From the NCBI GenBank assembly GCA_021307345.1, contig CP089930.1, forward strand, positions 2,046,001-2,110,000: a stretch of DNA of 64,000 bases. Reading direction: 5' to 3'. The notes under the pieces were generated by a model. It was given only the letters and a program-made list of their open reading frames with translations, searched no databases and was not told the DNA's origin. This stretch comes from Escherichia coli. Lineage in GTDB: Bacteria > Pseudomonadota > Gammaproteobacteria > Enterobacterales > Enterobacteriaceae. Below, one piece after another: positions 11,592 to 21,720 of this stretch. A program made the translations under genes and the position numbers. The stretch's first letter is position 1. Each line of letters starts with the position of its first letter.

Positions 11592-12965
11592 TTAACTCCG
11601 CTTATACAGCGGCAACCAAATTACCAGCCGTAAACCGCCCAGCGGGCTGTCTTCTGCCTTCACCCAGCCACGATGCTGCTGAATGGCGGTTTCAACAATC
11701 GCCAGCCCCAAACCTGTACCGCCAGATTCACGATCGCGTGCTTCATCGGTCCGATAGAACGGACGGAAAATCTGTTCGCGATCTTCCGGGCTAACGCCAG
11801 GACCATCGTCGTCCACCGTAATGGTGATACCGTCTTTATCTACCGCAAAGCCCACTTCAATCTTCGTATGGGAATAACGCAGGGCATTACGAACAATGTT
11901 TTCCAGCGCGCTTTCCAGGGCGTTCGGGTTGCCGTACAGCGGCCACGGCCCAGGCGGGAAGTTAACGGTAAACGACTTGCCCATCTGCTCCGCTTCGAAC
12001 GCTGCGTTATCCAGCACTTCGCTCCACAACTGGTTGGCTTTGATGGTCTCGCTCACCAGCGCGTTTTTCTGCTGATTACGTGACATCACCAACAGGTCGT
12101 TGATCATGCTATCCAGACGTTGCGCTTCGGTTTCAATACGCTCCAGTTCCTTACTTTCACCACTACGACGGCGCAGTAACGCCGTACCCAGTTGCAGACG
12201 CGTCAGCGGCGTGCGCAGCTCGTGAGAGATATCAGAAAGCAGGCGCTGCTGAGAGGTCATCATGCGCTCCAGCGCGGTGACCATCTGGTTAAAACTGGCA
12301 CCTGCGGCAAGAAATTCCTGTGGCCCCGCTTCCAGTTCCGGATGCTGGCGTAAGTTTCCCTGGGCGACTTCATCGGCAGCGTTTTTCAGCTTACGCGCCG
12401 GTTTTGCCAGACTCCAGGCTAACCACAACAGCAGCGGCGTACTGACCAACATGGTGACAATCAGCAGTAATAGCGGACGGTCAAACAGTAAGTTAATGAA
12501 ATCGGATTGAGAACTGCTGGCTGGACGAATCAGATACAGTTGGTAATTATCTTCGCCATCACGCACAGAGAACGGGCCGACCAGTTCCACGCGACCATAC
12601 TTTTTCTTCTGCGGGTGATCGGCGTTATCGGCCTGACCAATAAAGTTACGAATGATCTGCATTTCGCTGCGTTCAGCGCCGATCACGCGGCCTTCGGTGG
12701 TCACCAATAACAAACGCTGTCCTGGCGGTGCCCACTTATCAATCGCCCGGAACAGACGCCGCCACCACATTAAATCGTTGGGTGGATCGTTCGCCAGTTC
12801 CGCTTCGACATGCTGCTCAATCATCAGCCCCTGACGCTGTTCGCTATCCAGAAGCTCGGTCATCTGGCGTGAATCGAGCTTGGGTAACATCAAAACCAAC
12901 ATCAACACCAGCGCCAGCGTCAGCCAGAAGATGGCGAAGATGCGCGCGGTTAAGCTGCCTATCAT
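11592..12965 (-). CDS. cpxA: envelope-stress sensor histidine kinase
   Basis: Inner-membrane kinase/phosphatase of the Cpx system, which senses misfolded periplasmic and membrane proteins and phosphorylates CpxR. It is 457 residues: TM1 near 7-29, a periplasmic sensor, TM2 near 164-185, HAMP, the H box DISHELRTPLTRL (H248), and N, G1 (DDDGPGV) and G2 (GGTGLGLAIV) boxes. It overlaps cpxR by 4 bp (ATGA). Confidence 0.98.
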   Translation of the reverse strand: MIGSLTARIFAIFWLTLALVLMLVLMLPKLDSRQMTELLDSEQRQGLMIEQHVEAELANDPPNDLMWWRRLFRAIDKWAPPGQRLLLVTTEGRVIGAERSEMQIIRNFIGQADNADHPQKKKYGRVELVGPFSVRDGEDNYQLYLIRPASSSQSDFINLLFDRPLLLLIVTMLVSTPLLLWLAWSLAKPARKLKNAADEVAQGNLRQHPELEAGPQEFLAAGASFNQMVTALERMMTSQQRLLSDISHELRTPLTRLQLGTALLRRRSGESKELERIETEAQRLDSMINDLLVMSRNQQKNALVSETIKANQLWSEVLDNAAFEAEQMGKSFTVNFPPGPWPLYGNPNALESALENIVRNALRYSHTKIEVGFAVDKDGITITVDDDGPGVSPEDREQIFRPFYRTDEARDRESGGTGLGLAIVETAIQQHRGWVKAEDSPLGGLRLVIWLPLYKRS

Positions 12966-13660
12966 GAAGCAGAAACCATCAGATAGCCGCGACCACGCAA
13001 GGTTTTAAACCACGGGTGACCGTCTTTACGATCCGGCAGCTTACGACGCAGGTTGGAGATGTGCATATCGATAGCGCGGTCGAAAGGCGTCAGGCGTTTG
13101 CCCAGCACTTCCTGGCTTAAATGTTCACGAGAAACCACCTGACCCAGATGCTGTGCCAGCAAATAGAGTAGGGTAAATTCAGTACCGGTTAACTCCAGCG
13201 TTTGCCCATCGAAGCTGGCTTCCTGACGGCCTGGATTCAGCACTAAGGCATCAACTTCAAGCGTCGGTGAACCGTTGTCGTTGTTTTGCTGTTGCTCGCT
13301 CCAGTGGGAACGGCGCAGGATCGCGCGAATACGAGCCACCAGCTCACGGTCGTTAAACGGTTTCGGGAGATAGTCATCAGCGCCTAACTCAAGGCCGAGG
13401 ACGCGATCAAGTTCACTGCCGCGTGCCGTTAACATAATGACAGGCGTCTGGTGTGTCTGGCGAAGTGCCTTCAATGTGTCGATACCATTTTTCTTCGGCA
13501 TCATGACATCAAGCAAAAGTAAATCAATGCTGTCGTCCAGAAGATCAAGCGCCTGCTCCCCATCGTGGGCAACAATTACGTTGAAGCCTTCCATCTCGAG
13601 CAGCTCCTTTAACAGGGAAGTCAGCTCTCGGTCATCATCAACTAACAGGATTTTATTCAT
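12962..13660 (-). CDS. cpxR: OmpR-family response regulator of envelope stress
   Basis: The DNA-binding response regulator of the Cpx system. It is 232 residues with a receiver domain (acidic D9/D10, phosphorylation site D51 in LLLDVMMP, K near 100 in LPKPFND) and a winged-helix domain ending in FKTLRGRGYLM. It is the first gene of cpxRA, divergent from cpxP, with a shared CpxR box allowing autoregulation. Confidence 0.98.
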   Translation of the reverse strand: MNKILLVDDDRELTSLLKELLEMEGFNVIVAHDGEQALDLLDDSIDLLLLDVMMPKKNGIDTLKALRQTHQTPVIMLTARGSELDRVLGLELGADDYLPKPFNDRELVARIRAILRRSHWSEQQQNNDNGSPTLEVDALVLNPGRQEASFDGQTLELTGTEFTLLYLLAQHLGQVVSREHLSQEVLGKRLTPFDRAIDMHISNLRRKLPDRKDGHPWFKTLRGRGYLMVSAS

Positions 13661-13715
13661 TGTTTAAATACCTCCGAGGCAGAAATTACGTCATCAGACG
13701 TCGCTAATCCATGAC

Positions 13716-13730
13716 TTTACGTTGTTTTAC
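13716..13730. promoter_or_regulatory. CpxR box in the cpxR-cpxP intergenic region
   Basis: On the minus strand the sequence reads GTAAA-ACAAC-GTAAA, a perfect GTAAA-N5-GTAAA CpxR site, placed between the two divergent Cpx genes. A further single GTAAA at about 13761 may be part of a second, weaker site. Confidence 0.9.
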
Positions 13731-13809
13731 ACCCCCTGACGCATGTTTGCAGCCTGAATCGTAAACTCTCTATCGTTGAATCGCGACAGAAAGATTTTGG
13801 GAGCAAATG

Positions 13810-14310
13810 ATGCGCATAGTTACCGCTGCCGTCATGGCCTCAACGCTGGCAGTCAGTTCATTAAGCCACGCTGCTGAAGTCGGTTCAGGCGATAACTGGC
13901 ATCCGGGCGAAGAACTTGCGCAGCGCAGTACGCAGAGCCATATGTTCGACGGCATAAGTTTAACCGAACATCAGCGTCAGCAGATGCGAGATCTTATGCA
14001 ACAGGCCCGGCACGAACAGCCTCCTGTTAATGTTAGCGAAGTGGAGACAATGCATCGCCTTGTCACCGCAGAAAATTTTGATGAAAACGCTGTGCGCGCT
14101 CAGGCAGAAAAAATGGCGAAAGAACAGATCGCTCGCCAGGTTGAGATGGCTAAAGTCCGCAACCAAATGTATCACCTGTTAACGCCAGAGCAGCAAGCGG
14201 TTTTAAACGAGAAACATCAACAACGAATGGAGCAGTTGCGCGACGTGACGCAATGGCAAAAAAGTTCATCGTTGAAGCTATTGAGTAGTAGCAACTCACG
14301 TTCCCAGTAG
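13810..14310 (+). CDS. cpxP: periplasmic Cpx inhibitor/chaperone CpxP
   Basis: A periplasmic dimer that binds CpxA and damps the response, delivering some misfolded substrates to DegP. It has a 166-residue precursor with a signal peptide ending around SLSHA-A (about 21-22), and two LTxxQ-type motifs, LTEHQ and LTPEQ, typical of the CpxP/Spy fold. The start at 13810 (MRIVT) is chosen over the adjacent ATG one codon earlier because it gives the known length. Its 3' UTR encodes CpxQ. Confidence 0.97.
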   Translation: MRIVTAAVMASTLAVSSLSHAAEVGSGDNWHPGEELAQRSTQSHMFDGISLTEHQRQQMRDLMQQARHEQPPVNVSEVETMHRLVTAENFDENAVRAQAEKMAKEQIARQVEMAKVRNQMYHLLTPEQQAVLNEKHQQRMEQLRDVTQWQKSSSLKLLSSSNSRSQ

Positions 14311-14319
14311 TAAACCCTG

Positions 14320-14378
14320 TTTTCCTTGCCATAGACACCATCCCTGTCTTCCCCCACATGATGTGGGGGTTTTTTTTA
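14320..14378 (+). ncRNA. cpxQ: CpxQ, 3'UTR-derived Hfq-dependent small RNA
   Basis: The 3' UTR of cpxP matches CpxQ as I remember it: a 5' segment beginning TTTTCCTTGCC, single-stranded seed regions, then a 7-bp GC stem and a U tract. Known CpxQ is released by RNase E and represses inner-membrane protein mRNAs during envelope stress. The 5' end given is approximate. Confidence 0.8.
14351..14377 (+). terminator. cpxP/CpxQ terminator
   Basis: Stem CCCCCAC / GTGGGGG with a 5-nt loop followed by eight T, a strong intrinsic terminator that also forms the Hfq-binding 3' end of CpxQ. Confidence 0.95.
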
Positions 14379-14458
14379 TCTTCAATTTGCCTGTTGCTTG
14401 ATGCATTGCAGATGATTTGCTTCCGTTATACTACCGTCAGTTGATAGCGGGAGTATTT

Positions 14459-15361
14459 ATGAATCAATCTTATGGACGGCTGGTCAGCCGGGCGGCGATT
14501 GCTGCGACGGCGATGGCTTCGCTGCTATTGCTGATTAAAATTTTTGCATGGTGGTATACCGGTTCGGTGAGTATTCTTGCCGCGCTGGTGGATTCGTTGG
14601 TGGATATTGGCGCGTCGTTGACGAATTTACTGGTGGTGCGTTACTCGCTGCAACCTGCCGACGACAATCACTCGTTTGGTCACGGTAAAGCCGAGTCCCT
14701 CGCGGCGCTGGCGCAAAGTATGTTTATCTCCGGTTCGGCGCTGTTCCTGTTTTTGACTGGTATTCAGCATTTGGTTTCTCCGACGCCGATGACAGACCCC
14801 GGCGTCGGGGTTCTCGTGACTATTGTGGCGCTGATTTGTACGATTATCCTTGTTTCGTTTCAGCGTTGGGTCGTGCGTAGGACACAGAGCCAGGCAGTGC
14901 GGGCAGATATGCTACATTATCAGTCCGATGTTATGATGAACGGTGCGATTCTGCTGGCGCTGGGGTTGTCCTGGTATGGCTGGCATCGTGCTGATGCCCT
15001 GTTTGCATTGGGAATCGGCATCTATATTTTATATAGCGCGTTACGCATGGGGTATGAGGCGGTACAGTCATTACTGGATCGCGCGCTGCCCGATGAGGAA
15101 CGGCAAGAAATTATTGATATCGTGACTTCCTGGCCGGGAGTTAGCGGCGCTCACGATCTTCGTACGCGGCAGTCAGGGCCGACCCGCTTTATTCAGATTC
15201 ATTTGGAAATGGAAGACTCTCTGCCTTTGGTTCAGGCGCATATGGTGGCGGATCAGGTAGAGCAGGCTATTTTACGGCGTTTTCCGGGATCGGATGTGAT
15301 TATTCATCAGGACCCTTGTTCCGTCGTACCCAGGGAGGGTAAACGGTCTATGCTTTCATAA
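14459..15361 (+). CDS. fieF: ferrous-iron efflux pump (cation diffusion facilitator)
   Basis: Inner-membrane CDF antiporter exporting Fe2+ or Zn2+ against H+. The start at 14459 (MNQSYGRL) gives 300 residues, the known length; an in-frame start 14 codons earlier is not supported. About six membrane segments are present. The transport-site residues are in [11 protein letters not shown] (D45, D49) and in [12 protein letters not shown] (H153, D157). The C-terminal cytoplasmic domain, from about 210, is intact. Confidence 0.97.
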   Translation: MNQSYGRLVSRAAIAATAMASLLLLIKIFAWWYTGSVSILAALVDSLVDIGASLTNLLVVRYSLQPADDNHSFGHGKAESLAALAQSMFISGSALFLFLTGIQHLVSPTPMTDPGVGVLVTIVALICTIILVSFQRWVVRRTQSQAVRADMLHYQSDVMMNGAILLALGLSWYGWHRADALFALGIGIYILYSALRMGYEAVQSLLDRALPDEERQEIIDIVTSWPGVSGAHDLRTRQSGPTRFIQIHLEMEDSLPLVQAHMVADQVEQAILRRFPGSDVIIHQDPCSVVPREGKRSMLS

Positions 15362-15541
15362 TCAGTATAAAAGAGAGCCAGACCCGCATTTTGTGTATAA
15401 AATACCGCCATTTGGCCTGACCTGAATCAATTCAGCAGGAAGTGATTGTTATACTATTTGCACATTCGTTGGATCACTTCGATGTGCAAGAAGACTTCCG
15501 GCAACAGATTTCATTTTGCATTCCAAAGTTCAGAGGTAGTC

Positions 15542-16504
15542 ATGATTAAGAAAATCGGTGTGTTGACAAGCGGCGGTGATGCGCCAGGCATGAACGCCGC
15601 AATTCGCGGGGTTGTTCGTTCTGCGCTGACAGAAGGTCTGGAAGTAATGGGCATTTATGACGGCTATCTGGGTCTGTATGAAGACCGTATGGTACAGCTA
15701 GACCGTTACAGCGTGTCTGACATGATCAACCGTGGCGGTACGTTCCTCGGTTCTGCGCGCTTCCCGGAATTCCGCGACGAGAACATCCGCGCCGTGGCTA
15801 TCGAAAACCTGAAAAAACGTGGTATCGACGCGCTGGTGGTTATCGGCGGTGACGGTTCCTACATGGGGGCAATGCGTCTGACCGAAATGGGCTTCCCGTG
15901 CATCGGCCTGCCGGGCACCATCGACAACGACATCAAAGGCACTGACTACACTATCGGTTTCTTCACTGCGCTGAGCACCGTTGTAGAAGCCATCGACCGT
16001 CTGCGTGACACCTCTTCTTCTCACCAGCGTATTTCTGTGGTGGAAGTGATGGGGCGTTACTGTGGCGATCTGACGCTGGCTGCGGCCATTGCGGGTGGTT
16101 GTGAATTTGTGGTGGTTCCGGAAGTTGAATTCAGCCGCGATGACCTGGTAAATGAAATCAAAGCGGGTATCGCGAAAGGTAAAAAACACGCAATTGTGGC
16201 GATTACCGAACATATGTGTGATGTTGACGAACTGGCGCATTTCATCGAGAAAGAAACCGGTCGTGAAACCCGCGCAACTGTGCTGGGCCACATCCAGCGC
16301 GGTGGTTCTCCGGTGCCTTACGACCGTATTCTGGCTTCCCGTATGGGCGCTTACGCTATTGAACTGCTACTGGCTGGTTACGGCGGTCGCTGCGTAGGTA
16401 TTCAGAACGAACAACTGGTTCACCATGACATCATCGACGCTATCGAAAACATGAAGCGTCCGTTCAAAGGTGACTGGCTGGACTGCGCGAAAAAACTGTA
16501 TTAA
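15542..16504 (+). CDS. pfkA: 6-phosphofructokinase I
   Basis: Phosphorylates fructose 6-phosphate with ATP, the committed glycolytic step. The start at 15542 ([16 protein letters not shown]) gives 320 residues. The ATP site (GGDGSYMGA), the catalytic TIDND motif (D127) and the allosteric-site segments are present. An open frame extending 96 bp upstream has no conserved start. An intrinsic terminator lies downstream at 16683-16705, after two REP elements. Confidence 0.98.
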   Translation: MIKKIGVLTSGGDAPGMNAAIRGVVRSALTEGLEVMGIYDGYLGLYEDRMVQLDRYSVSDMINRGGTFLGSARFPEFRDENIRAVAIENLKKRGIDALVVIGGDGSYMGAMRLTEMGFPCIGLPGTIDNDIKGTDYTIGFFTALSTVVEAIDRLRDTSSSHQRISVVEVMGRYCGDLTLAAAIAGGCEFVVVPEVEFSRDDLVNEIKAGIAKGKKHAIVAITEHMCDVDELAHFIEKETGRETRATVLGHIQRGGSPVPYDRILASRMGAYAIELLLAGYGGRCVGIQNEQLVHHDIIDAIENMKRPFKGDWLDCAKKLY

Positions 16505-16553
16505 TGATTTCGGGCAGATTTCTTTCGCCTGAAACCGATGACAGAAGCAAAAA

Positions 16554-16654
16554 TGCCTGATGCGCTTCGCTTATCAGGCCTACATGAATTGTGCAATCTA
16601 TTGAGTTTGCAAGATTTTGTAGGCCGGATAAGGCGTTCACGCCGCATCCGGCAT
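16554..16654. repeat. REP elements downstream of pfkA
   Basis: A REP-like palindrome at 16554-16583 and a canonical REP at 16619-16654 occupy much of the 313-bp pfkA-sbp gap. No gene is visible in the gap. Confidence 0.88.
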
Positions 16655-16682
16655 GAACAAAGCGAACTTTGTCAGCAATATG

Positions 16683-16705
16683 AGGCGGATTTCTTCCGCC
16701 TTTTT
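16683..16705 (+). terminator. probable pfkA terminator
   Basis: Stem AGGCGGA / TCCGCCT, 5-nt loop, then five T, located after the REP elements. Confidence 0.75.
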
Positions 16706-16817
16706 AACTCCCCAACATATACCCACAAGTTATAGCCAATCTTTTTTTATTCTTTAATGTTTGGTTCACCTTCTGGCACGCTTTGCTTATCACAACACAA
16801 CATAAGAGAGCCGGGCG

Positions 16818-17807
16818 ATGAACAAGTGGGGCGTAGGATTAACATTTTTGCTGGCAGCGACCAGCGTGATGGCAAAGGATATTCAGTTACTTAACGTTTC
16901 GTATGATCCAACGCGCGAGTTATACGAACAATACAACAAAGCCTTCAGCGCCCACTGGAAACAGCAAACCGGCGATAACGTGGTGATTCGTCAGTCGCAC
17001 GGTGGTTCAGGGAAACAGGCAACATCGGTAATCAACGGGATAGAAGCTGACGTTGTTACGCTGGCGCTGGCTTACGACGTAGATGCGATTGCTGAACGTG
17101 GTCGAATTGATAAAGAGTGGATCAAACGTCTGCCGGATAACTCCGCGCCGTATACCTCCACCATTGTCTTCCTGGTTCGTAAGGGCAATCCGAAGCAAAT
17201 CCATGACTGGAACGACCTGGTTAAACCGGGTGTTTCGGTGATCACGCCTAACCCGAAAAGCTCTGGCGGTGCACGCTGGAACTACCTGGCGGCGTGGGGA
17301 TATGCCCTGCACCACAACAATAACGATCAGGCAAAGGCGCAGGATTTTGTGCAGTCATTGTATAAAAACGTGGAAGTGCTGGACTCTGGTGCGCGTGGTT
17401 CAACAAATACTTTTGTCGAGCGTGGGATTGGTGACGTGCTGATCGCCTGGGAAAACGAAGCTCTGCTGGCAACGAATGAACTGGGGAAAGATAAGTTCGA
17501 AATCGTCACGCCGAGTGAGTCTATTCTCGCGGAGCCGACGGTATCGGTTGTCGATAAAGTGGTGGAGAAAAAAGGCACCAAAGAGGTGGCAGAAGCCTAT
17601 CTGAAATATCTCTACTCGCCAGAAGGTCAGGAGATTGCAGCCAAAAACTATTACCGTCCGCGCGATCCTGACGTGGCGAAAAAGTATGAAAATGCTTTTC
17701 CGAAGCTGAAGTTATTCACCATTGATGAAGAGTTCGGCGGCTGGACGAAAGCGCAAAAAGAGCATTTCTCTAACGGCGGTACGTTTGACCAAATCAGCAA
17801 ACGTTAA
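16818..17807 (+). CDS. sbp: periplasmic sulfate-binding protein
   Basis: The periplasmic binding component of the CysAWT sulfate/thiosulfate ABC transporter, encoded away from cysTWA. It is a 329-residue precursor with a signal peptide ending at VMA-KDIQL (about residue 19) and a conserved solute-binding core ([18 protein letters not shown]). It has its own terminator at 17827-17857. Control by CysB is expected from the known gene; I did not locate the site. Confidence 0.97.
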   Translation: MNKWGVGLTFLLAATSVMAKDIQLLNVSYDPTRELYEQYNKAFSAHWKQQTGDNVVIRQSHGGSGKQATSVINGIEADVVTLALAYDVDAIAERGRIDKEWIKRLPDNSAPYTSTIVFLVRKGNPKQIHDWNDLVKPGVSVITPNPKSSGGARWNYLAAWGYALHHNNNDQAKAQDFVQSLYKNVEVLDSGARGSTNTFVERGIGDVLIAWENEALLATNELGKDKFEIVTPSESILAEPTVSVVDKVVEKKGTKEVAEAYLKYLYSPEGQEIAAKNYYRPRDPDVAKKYENAFPKLKLFTIDEEFGGWTKAQKEHFSNGGTFDQISKR

Positions 17808-17826
17808 TTTTGTTGACGATAACCAG

Positions 17827-17857
17827 ACCCGGTGGCATCTCGCGACCGGGTTTTTTA
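17827..17857 (+). terminator. sbp terminator
   Basis: Stem ACCCGGT / ACCGGGT with an 11-nt loop followed by six to seven T. Confidence 0.88.
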
Positions 17858-17911
17858 TTTGTCGCGATTTTGCGTTACCCTTGCATCTCTTTGAGGTACA
17901 GGGAAAAAACG

Positions 17912-18661
17912 ATGAAAAAAACGGTTATTCTCATTTTGGTGATGATAGTTATCGCCGTTGCTGCGGGTATCGGCTACTGGAAATTTACCGGTGATTCGGA
18001 TGTGTTACGTAAGATTGTCCTTGAGCAATGTTTGCCCAACCAGCAGCAAAACCAAAATCCTTCGCCATGTGTGGAAGTCAAACCCGATGCCGGATATGTG
18101 GTTTTAAAAGACATTAACGGACCACTGCAATATCTGTTGATGCCAACGTATCGTATTAACGGCACTGAAAGTCCTTTGCTGACCGATCCTGCAACGCCGA
18201 ACTTCTTTTGGCTGGCCTGGCAGGCGCGTGATTTTATGAGTAAAAAATATGGTCAGCCGGTTCCCGATCGCGCGGTCTCGTTGGCGATTAACTCCCGCAC
18301 CGGGCGCACACAAGACCATTTTCATATTCATATCTCTTGTATTCGTCCTGATGTGCGCAAACAACTGGATAATAACCTGGCGAACATCAGCAGTCGCTGG
18401 TTGCCGCTGCCAGGCGGATTACAGGGGCATGAATATCTGGCGCGTCGGGTAACCGAAAGCGAACTGGTACAACGTAGTCCGTTTATGATGCTGGCGGAAG
18501 AAGTGCCAGAAGCGCGGGAACATATGGGAAGTTACGGGCTGGCGATGGTACGGCAGAGTGACAACTCGTTTGTATTACTGGCGACACAGCGTAATCTGCT
18601 GACGCTGAATCGTGCTTCAGCCGAGGAGATTCAGGATCATCAGTGTGAGATTTTGCGTTAA
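17912..18661 (+). CDS. cdh: CDP-diacylglycerol pyrophosphatase
   Basis: A membrane-anchored hydrolase that cleaves CDP-diacylglycerol to phosphatidate and CMP. The start at 17912 (MKKTVILIL) gives 249 residues, two fewer than K-12 as remembered. The N-terminal anchor (about 3-23) precedes the catalytic domain, which contains the histidine-rich HFHIHISC motif of the family. The longer open frame upstream overlaps the sbp terminator and is unlikely to be translated. The residues just after the anchor differ most from K-12. Confidence 0.95.
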   Translation: MKKTVILILVMIVIAVAAGIGYWKFTGDSDVLRKIVLEQCLPNQQQNQNPSPCVEVKPDAGYVVLKDINGPLQYLLMPTYRINGTESPLLTDPATPNFFWLAWQARDFMSKKYGQPVPDRAVSLAINSRTGRTQDHFHIHISCIRPDVRKQLDNNLANISSRWLPLPGGLQGHEYLARRVTESELVQRSPFMMLAEEVPEAREHMGSYGLAMVRQSDNSFVLLATQRNLLTLNRASAEEIQDHQCEILR

Positions 18662-18684
18662 GGCAAGCAGTTAAGAAAAGTTAA

Positions 18685-18707
18685 GTGCCGGATGTGAAAT
18701 CCGGCAC
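18685..18707. terminator. cdh-tpiA shared hairpin
   Basis: A perfect 9-bp stem GTGCCGGAT / ATCCGGCAC between convergent cdh and tpiA. The tpiA side is followed by a moderately T-rich tail, so it probably terminates tpiA and may also serve cdh. Confidence 0.75.
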
Positions 18708-18716
18708 CTGTCAGAC

Positions 18717-19484
18717 TTAAGCCTGTTTAGCCGCTTCTGCAGCTTTAACGATCACTGCGAAGGCGTCAGCTTTCAGAGAAGCACCGCCAACCAGCGCGCC
18801 GTCGATGTCCGGCTGAGCGAATAGTTCAGCAGCGTTAGACGCGTTTACAGAACCGCCGTACTGGATGATCACTTGTTCAGCGATGTTAGCGTCAACTTTA
18901 GCGATGTGATCGCGGATGAATTTGTGAACAGCCTGCGCCTGCGCCGGAGTTGCAGATTTGCCAGTACCGATTGCCCATACTGGTTCGTAAGCGATAACTG
19001 CGCCTTCGAATGCTGCCGCACCCTGAGTTTTCAGCACTGCGTCGATCTGACGTGCGCAAACTTCTTCAGTTTTGCCCGCTTCGTTCTCAGCTTCAGTTTC
19101 GCCGATGCACAGAACCGGAGTCAGACCCTGCTCTTTCAGCACAGCGAATTTTTTCGCGATCAGTTCGTCAGACTCTTTGTGGTAAGTACGACGTTCAGAG
19201 TGGCCGATGATGATGTACTGTGCGCCGATGTCTTTCAGCATAGCAGCAGAGGTTTCACCGGTGAATGCGCCGGACAGGTTCAGATCCACGTTCTGCGCAC
19301 CCAGCATGATGTGGCTGCCTTCAGCTTCACGCTTCGCCATATCGATGTACATTTCCGGTGGTGCGATTGCAACCGCACAGCCAGCAACACCTGCCAGCTC
19401 TTTACGCAGGTTAGAAACCAGCTCGTGAACCATGTGGCGGCTGCCGTTCAGTTTCCAGTTACCCATCACTAAAGGATGTCGCAT
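18717..19484 (-). CDS. tpiA: triosephosphate isomerase
   Basis: Interconverts DHAP and glyceraldehyde 3-phosphate. It is 255 residues, a complete TIM barrel with catalytic K11 (GNWKLNGS), H (IIGHSERR) and E ([11 protein letters not shown]). It is used by glycolysis, by glycerol catabolism (glp genes downstream) and by rhamnose catabolism, which also produces DHAP. Confidence 0.98.
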
Positions 19485-19591
19485 TTTAATTCTCCACGCT
19501 TATAAGCGAATAAAGGAAGATGGCCGCCCCGCAGGGCAGCAGGTCTGTGAAACAGTATAGAGATTCATCGGCGCAAAGGCTTTGCTTTTTG

Positions 19592-20191
19592 TCATTTATT
19601 CAACCCTTCCAGCGTTTCAGATAGCGCCAGCTTAATCGGTTCAACAGCGAAGGTCAGCCCCTTTTCGCCGTTGTCCGCGACAACATAGCGCAACGCGCCT
19701 TCTGTCTCAGTGTAGTAACGTTTGTTTTTCCCCGCCGTAAGGAGTGACTGCAGCTTTTTCTGACTTTGTGTTTTGGTCATCAGCGGGGTGAGTGTGCGGA
19801 TCATTGCTGCCATGTATTCCTGGGCTTTCGCTTTAGCGGCTTTTTGCTCTGGCCCCTGGATTGGCAGCCAGGTAATTTGAATGCTTTTGATTTTTAAGGT
19901 GCCGCGCTCAAGCGCCGTGGAAGCATACAAGTTCTCGTTAATTTTACTGGCGGCGCGAGTCAGGTTGGCTTTGTCGGGGCTGCTGTCGATGGCACGAAAT
20001 TCGTTCAGTGGCAGATTGGGGTTCTGGCTGTTAAAGTCTTCTCGAAACTGGCTGATGGAGAGATCGAAAGTGGGGGCGCCAGCCAGCAGGTAGGGCGCTG
20101 TCGTTGCCGTGCCAGGCGATTGTGCGTGCACCGTTGCACTAACGGATAACACGGTAGATAAGAGAAAAAACACTGAACACCCTGACTTCAT
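19592..20191 (-). CDS. yiiQ: periplasmic DUF1454-family protein YiiQ
   Basis: A 199-residue protein of unknown function. It has an N-terminal signal peptide ending near VHA-QSPG (about residue 23), so it is probably periplasmic. It is single copy, upstream of tpiA on the same strand and divergent from yiiR. No catalytic motif is recognised. Confidence 0.9.
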   Translation of the reverse strand: MKSGCSVFFLLSTVLSVSATVHAQSPGTATTAPYLLAGAPTFDLSISQFREDFNSQNPNLPLNEFRAIDSSPDKANLTRAASKINENLYASTALERGTLKIKSIQITWLPIQGPEQKAAKAKAQEYMAAMIRTLTPLMTKTQSQKKLQSLLTAGKNKRYYTETEGALRYVVADNGEKGLTFAVEPIKLALSETLEGLNK

Positions 20192-20291
20192 CGGCAGTAC
20201 CTTTTGTTATGACTGGGTTCGATTAAAACGATATCTGTCGCCCTTGTCAAAAGGGTAGAATCCTGGAAAAGACAACCATCAAGGAACTTAC

Positions 20292-20732
20292 ATGACCATA
20301 CAGCAATGGTTATTCTCATTTAAAGGGCGTATTGGACGCCGCGATTTCTGGATTTGGATTGGCCTCTGGATCGTTGGCATGTTGGTGCTTTTCTCACTGG
20401 CGGCTAAAAAATTACTCGATATCCAGACCGCCGCGTTTTGCCTTGTGTGCCTGTTATGGCCGACAGCGGCAGTGACGGTGAAACGACTGCACGATCGTGG
20501 GCGTTCTGGCGCATGGGCATTTCTGATGATTGTAGCGTGGATGCTTCTGGCGGGTAACTGGGCGATTTTACCGGGCGTGTGGCAATGGGCGGTGGGGCGG
20601 TTTATTCCGACGTTGATTCTGGTGATGATGCTTATCGATCTTGGCGCATTTGTCGGCACCCAGGGCGCAAATAAATTTGGTAAAGATACCCTGGACGTAA
20701 AGTATAAGTCTGAGAATAAATCAAGCCATTAA
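20292..20732 (+). CDS. yiiR: DUF805-family inner-membrane protein YiiR
   Basis: A 146-residue membrane protein with four hydrophobic segments. The DUF805 signature is visible: an aromatic-rich N-terminus (SFKGRIGRRDFW) and the VKRLHDRGRSGAW motif. The function is unknown. The 3' end lies 21 bp from an IS1 insertion, but the coding sequence is complete. Confidence 0.9.
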   Translation: MTIQQWLFSFKGRIGRRDFWIWIGLWIVGMLVLFSLAAKKLLDIQTAAFCLVCLLWPTAAVTVKRLHDRGRSGAWAFLMIVAWMLLAGNWAILPGVWQWAVGRFIPTLILVMMLIDLGAFVGTQGANKFGKDTLDVKYKSENKSSH

Positions 20733-20768
20733 TCCGCAATATATCTCTTATTGGGTAATGACTCTAAC

Positions 20769-21272
20769 TTATTGATAGTGTTTTATGTTCAGATAATGCC
20801 CGATGACTTTGTCATGCAGCTCCACCGATTTTGAAAACGACAGCGACTTCCGTCCCAGCCGTGCCAGGTGCTGCCTCAGATTCAGGTTATGCCGCTCAAT
20901 TCGCTGCGTATATCGCTTGCTGATTACGTGCAGCTTTCCCTTCAGGCGGGATTCATACAGCGGCCAGCCATCCGTCATCCATATCACCACGTCAAAGGGT
21001 GACAGCAGGCTCATAAGACGCCCCAGCGTCGCCATAGTGCGTTCACCGAATACGTGCGCAACAACCGTCTTCCGGAGCCTGTCATACGCGTAAAACAGCC
21101 AGCGCTGGCGCGATTTAGCCCCGACATAGCCCCACTGTTCGTCCATTTCCGCGCAGACGATGACGTCACTGCCCGGCTGTATGCGCGAGGTTACCGACTG
21201 CGGCCTGAGTTTTTTAAGTGACGTAAAATCGTGTTGAGGCCAACGCCCATAATGCGGGCAGTTGCCCGGCAT
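20769..21272 (-). CDS. insB: IS1 InsB reading frame
   Basis: A 167-residue frame carrying the catalytic part of the IS1 transposase. Active transposase InsAB' is made by a -1 frameshift from insA at the slippery AAAAAAC present on the minus strand at 21215-21209. Both frames are intact, so the element should be capable of transposition. Confidence 0.96.
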
Positions 21273-21466
21273 CCAACGCCATTCATGGCCATATCAATGA
21301 TTTTCTGGTGCGTACCGGGTTGAGAAGCGGTGTAAGTGAACTGCAGTTGCCATGTTTTACGGCAGTGAGAGCAGAGATAGCGCTGATGTCCGGCGGTGCT
21401 TTTGCCGTTACGCACCACCCCGTCAGTAGCTGAACAGGAGGGACAGCTGATAGAAACAGAAGCCAC
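21191..21466 (-). CDS. insA: IS1 InsA repressor/DNA-binding protein
   Basis: 91 residues: an N-terminal zinc-finger-like motif (CPSCSATDG and CSHCRKTW) and a helix-turn-helix near the C-terminus ([20 protein letters not shown]). It binds the IS1 ends and represses its promoter. It overlaps insB by 82 bp, which contains the frameshift site. Confidence 0.96.
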
Positions 21467-21720
21467 TGGAGCACCTCAAAAACACCATCATACACTAAAT
21501 CAGTAAGTTGGCAGCATCACCCTCTTATTGCTATTTTTATCCGGGATCGTTATTTCCATATTGCAAATGACGATACCCGGAAAATCTCCCTCATTTCCTT
21601 ACCTTAATCAATATCAAAAAAAATGGTAATCCATAAGATCATTACTTGTTTGTTCTTCCCTTAACGGCGCATTATTCTTAAGTGGCAATCGACAGAGAGG
21701 CGAATATACAGAGGTGCCCT

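Larger units (their letters stand above)
20754..21521 (-). mobile_element. IS1, complete, with 9-bp target duplication
   Basis: Exactly 768 bp, bounded by GGTAATGACTCTAACTTA on the left and the complement of GGTGATGCTGCCAACTTA on the right, the IS1 terminal repeats. It is flanked by the direct repeat CTCTTATTG at 20745-20753 and 21522-21530, which is the target-site duplication. insA and insB are both open, on the minus strand. It sits between yiiR and yiiS and breaks no gene. Confidence 0.98.

Noticed and set aside
13797-13812. cpxP start one codon upstream (ATG at 13807)
   Set aside because: The ATG at 13810 gives the known 166-residue precursor; both are in frame and the difference is trivial.
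15698-16291. 197-codon frame antisense to pfkA
   Set aside because: A shadow of the biased codon use of a highly expressed gene; no ribosome site and no family features.
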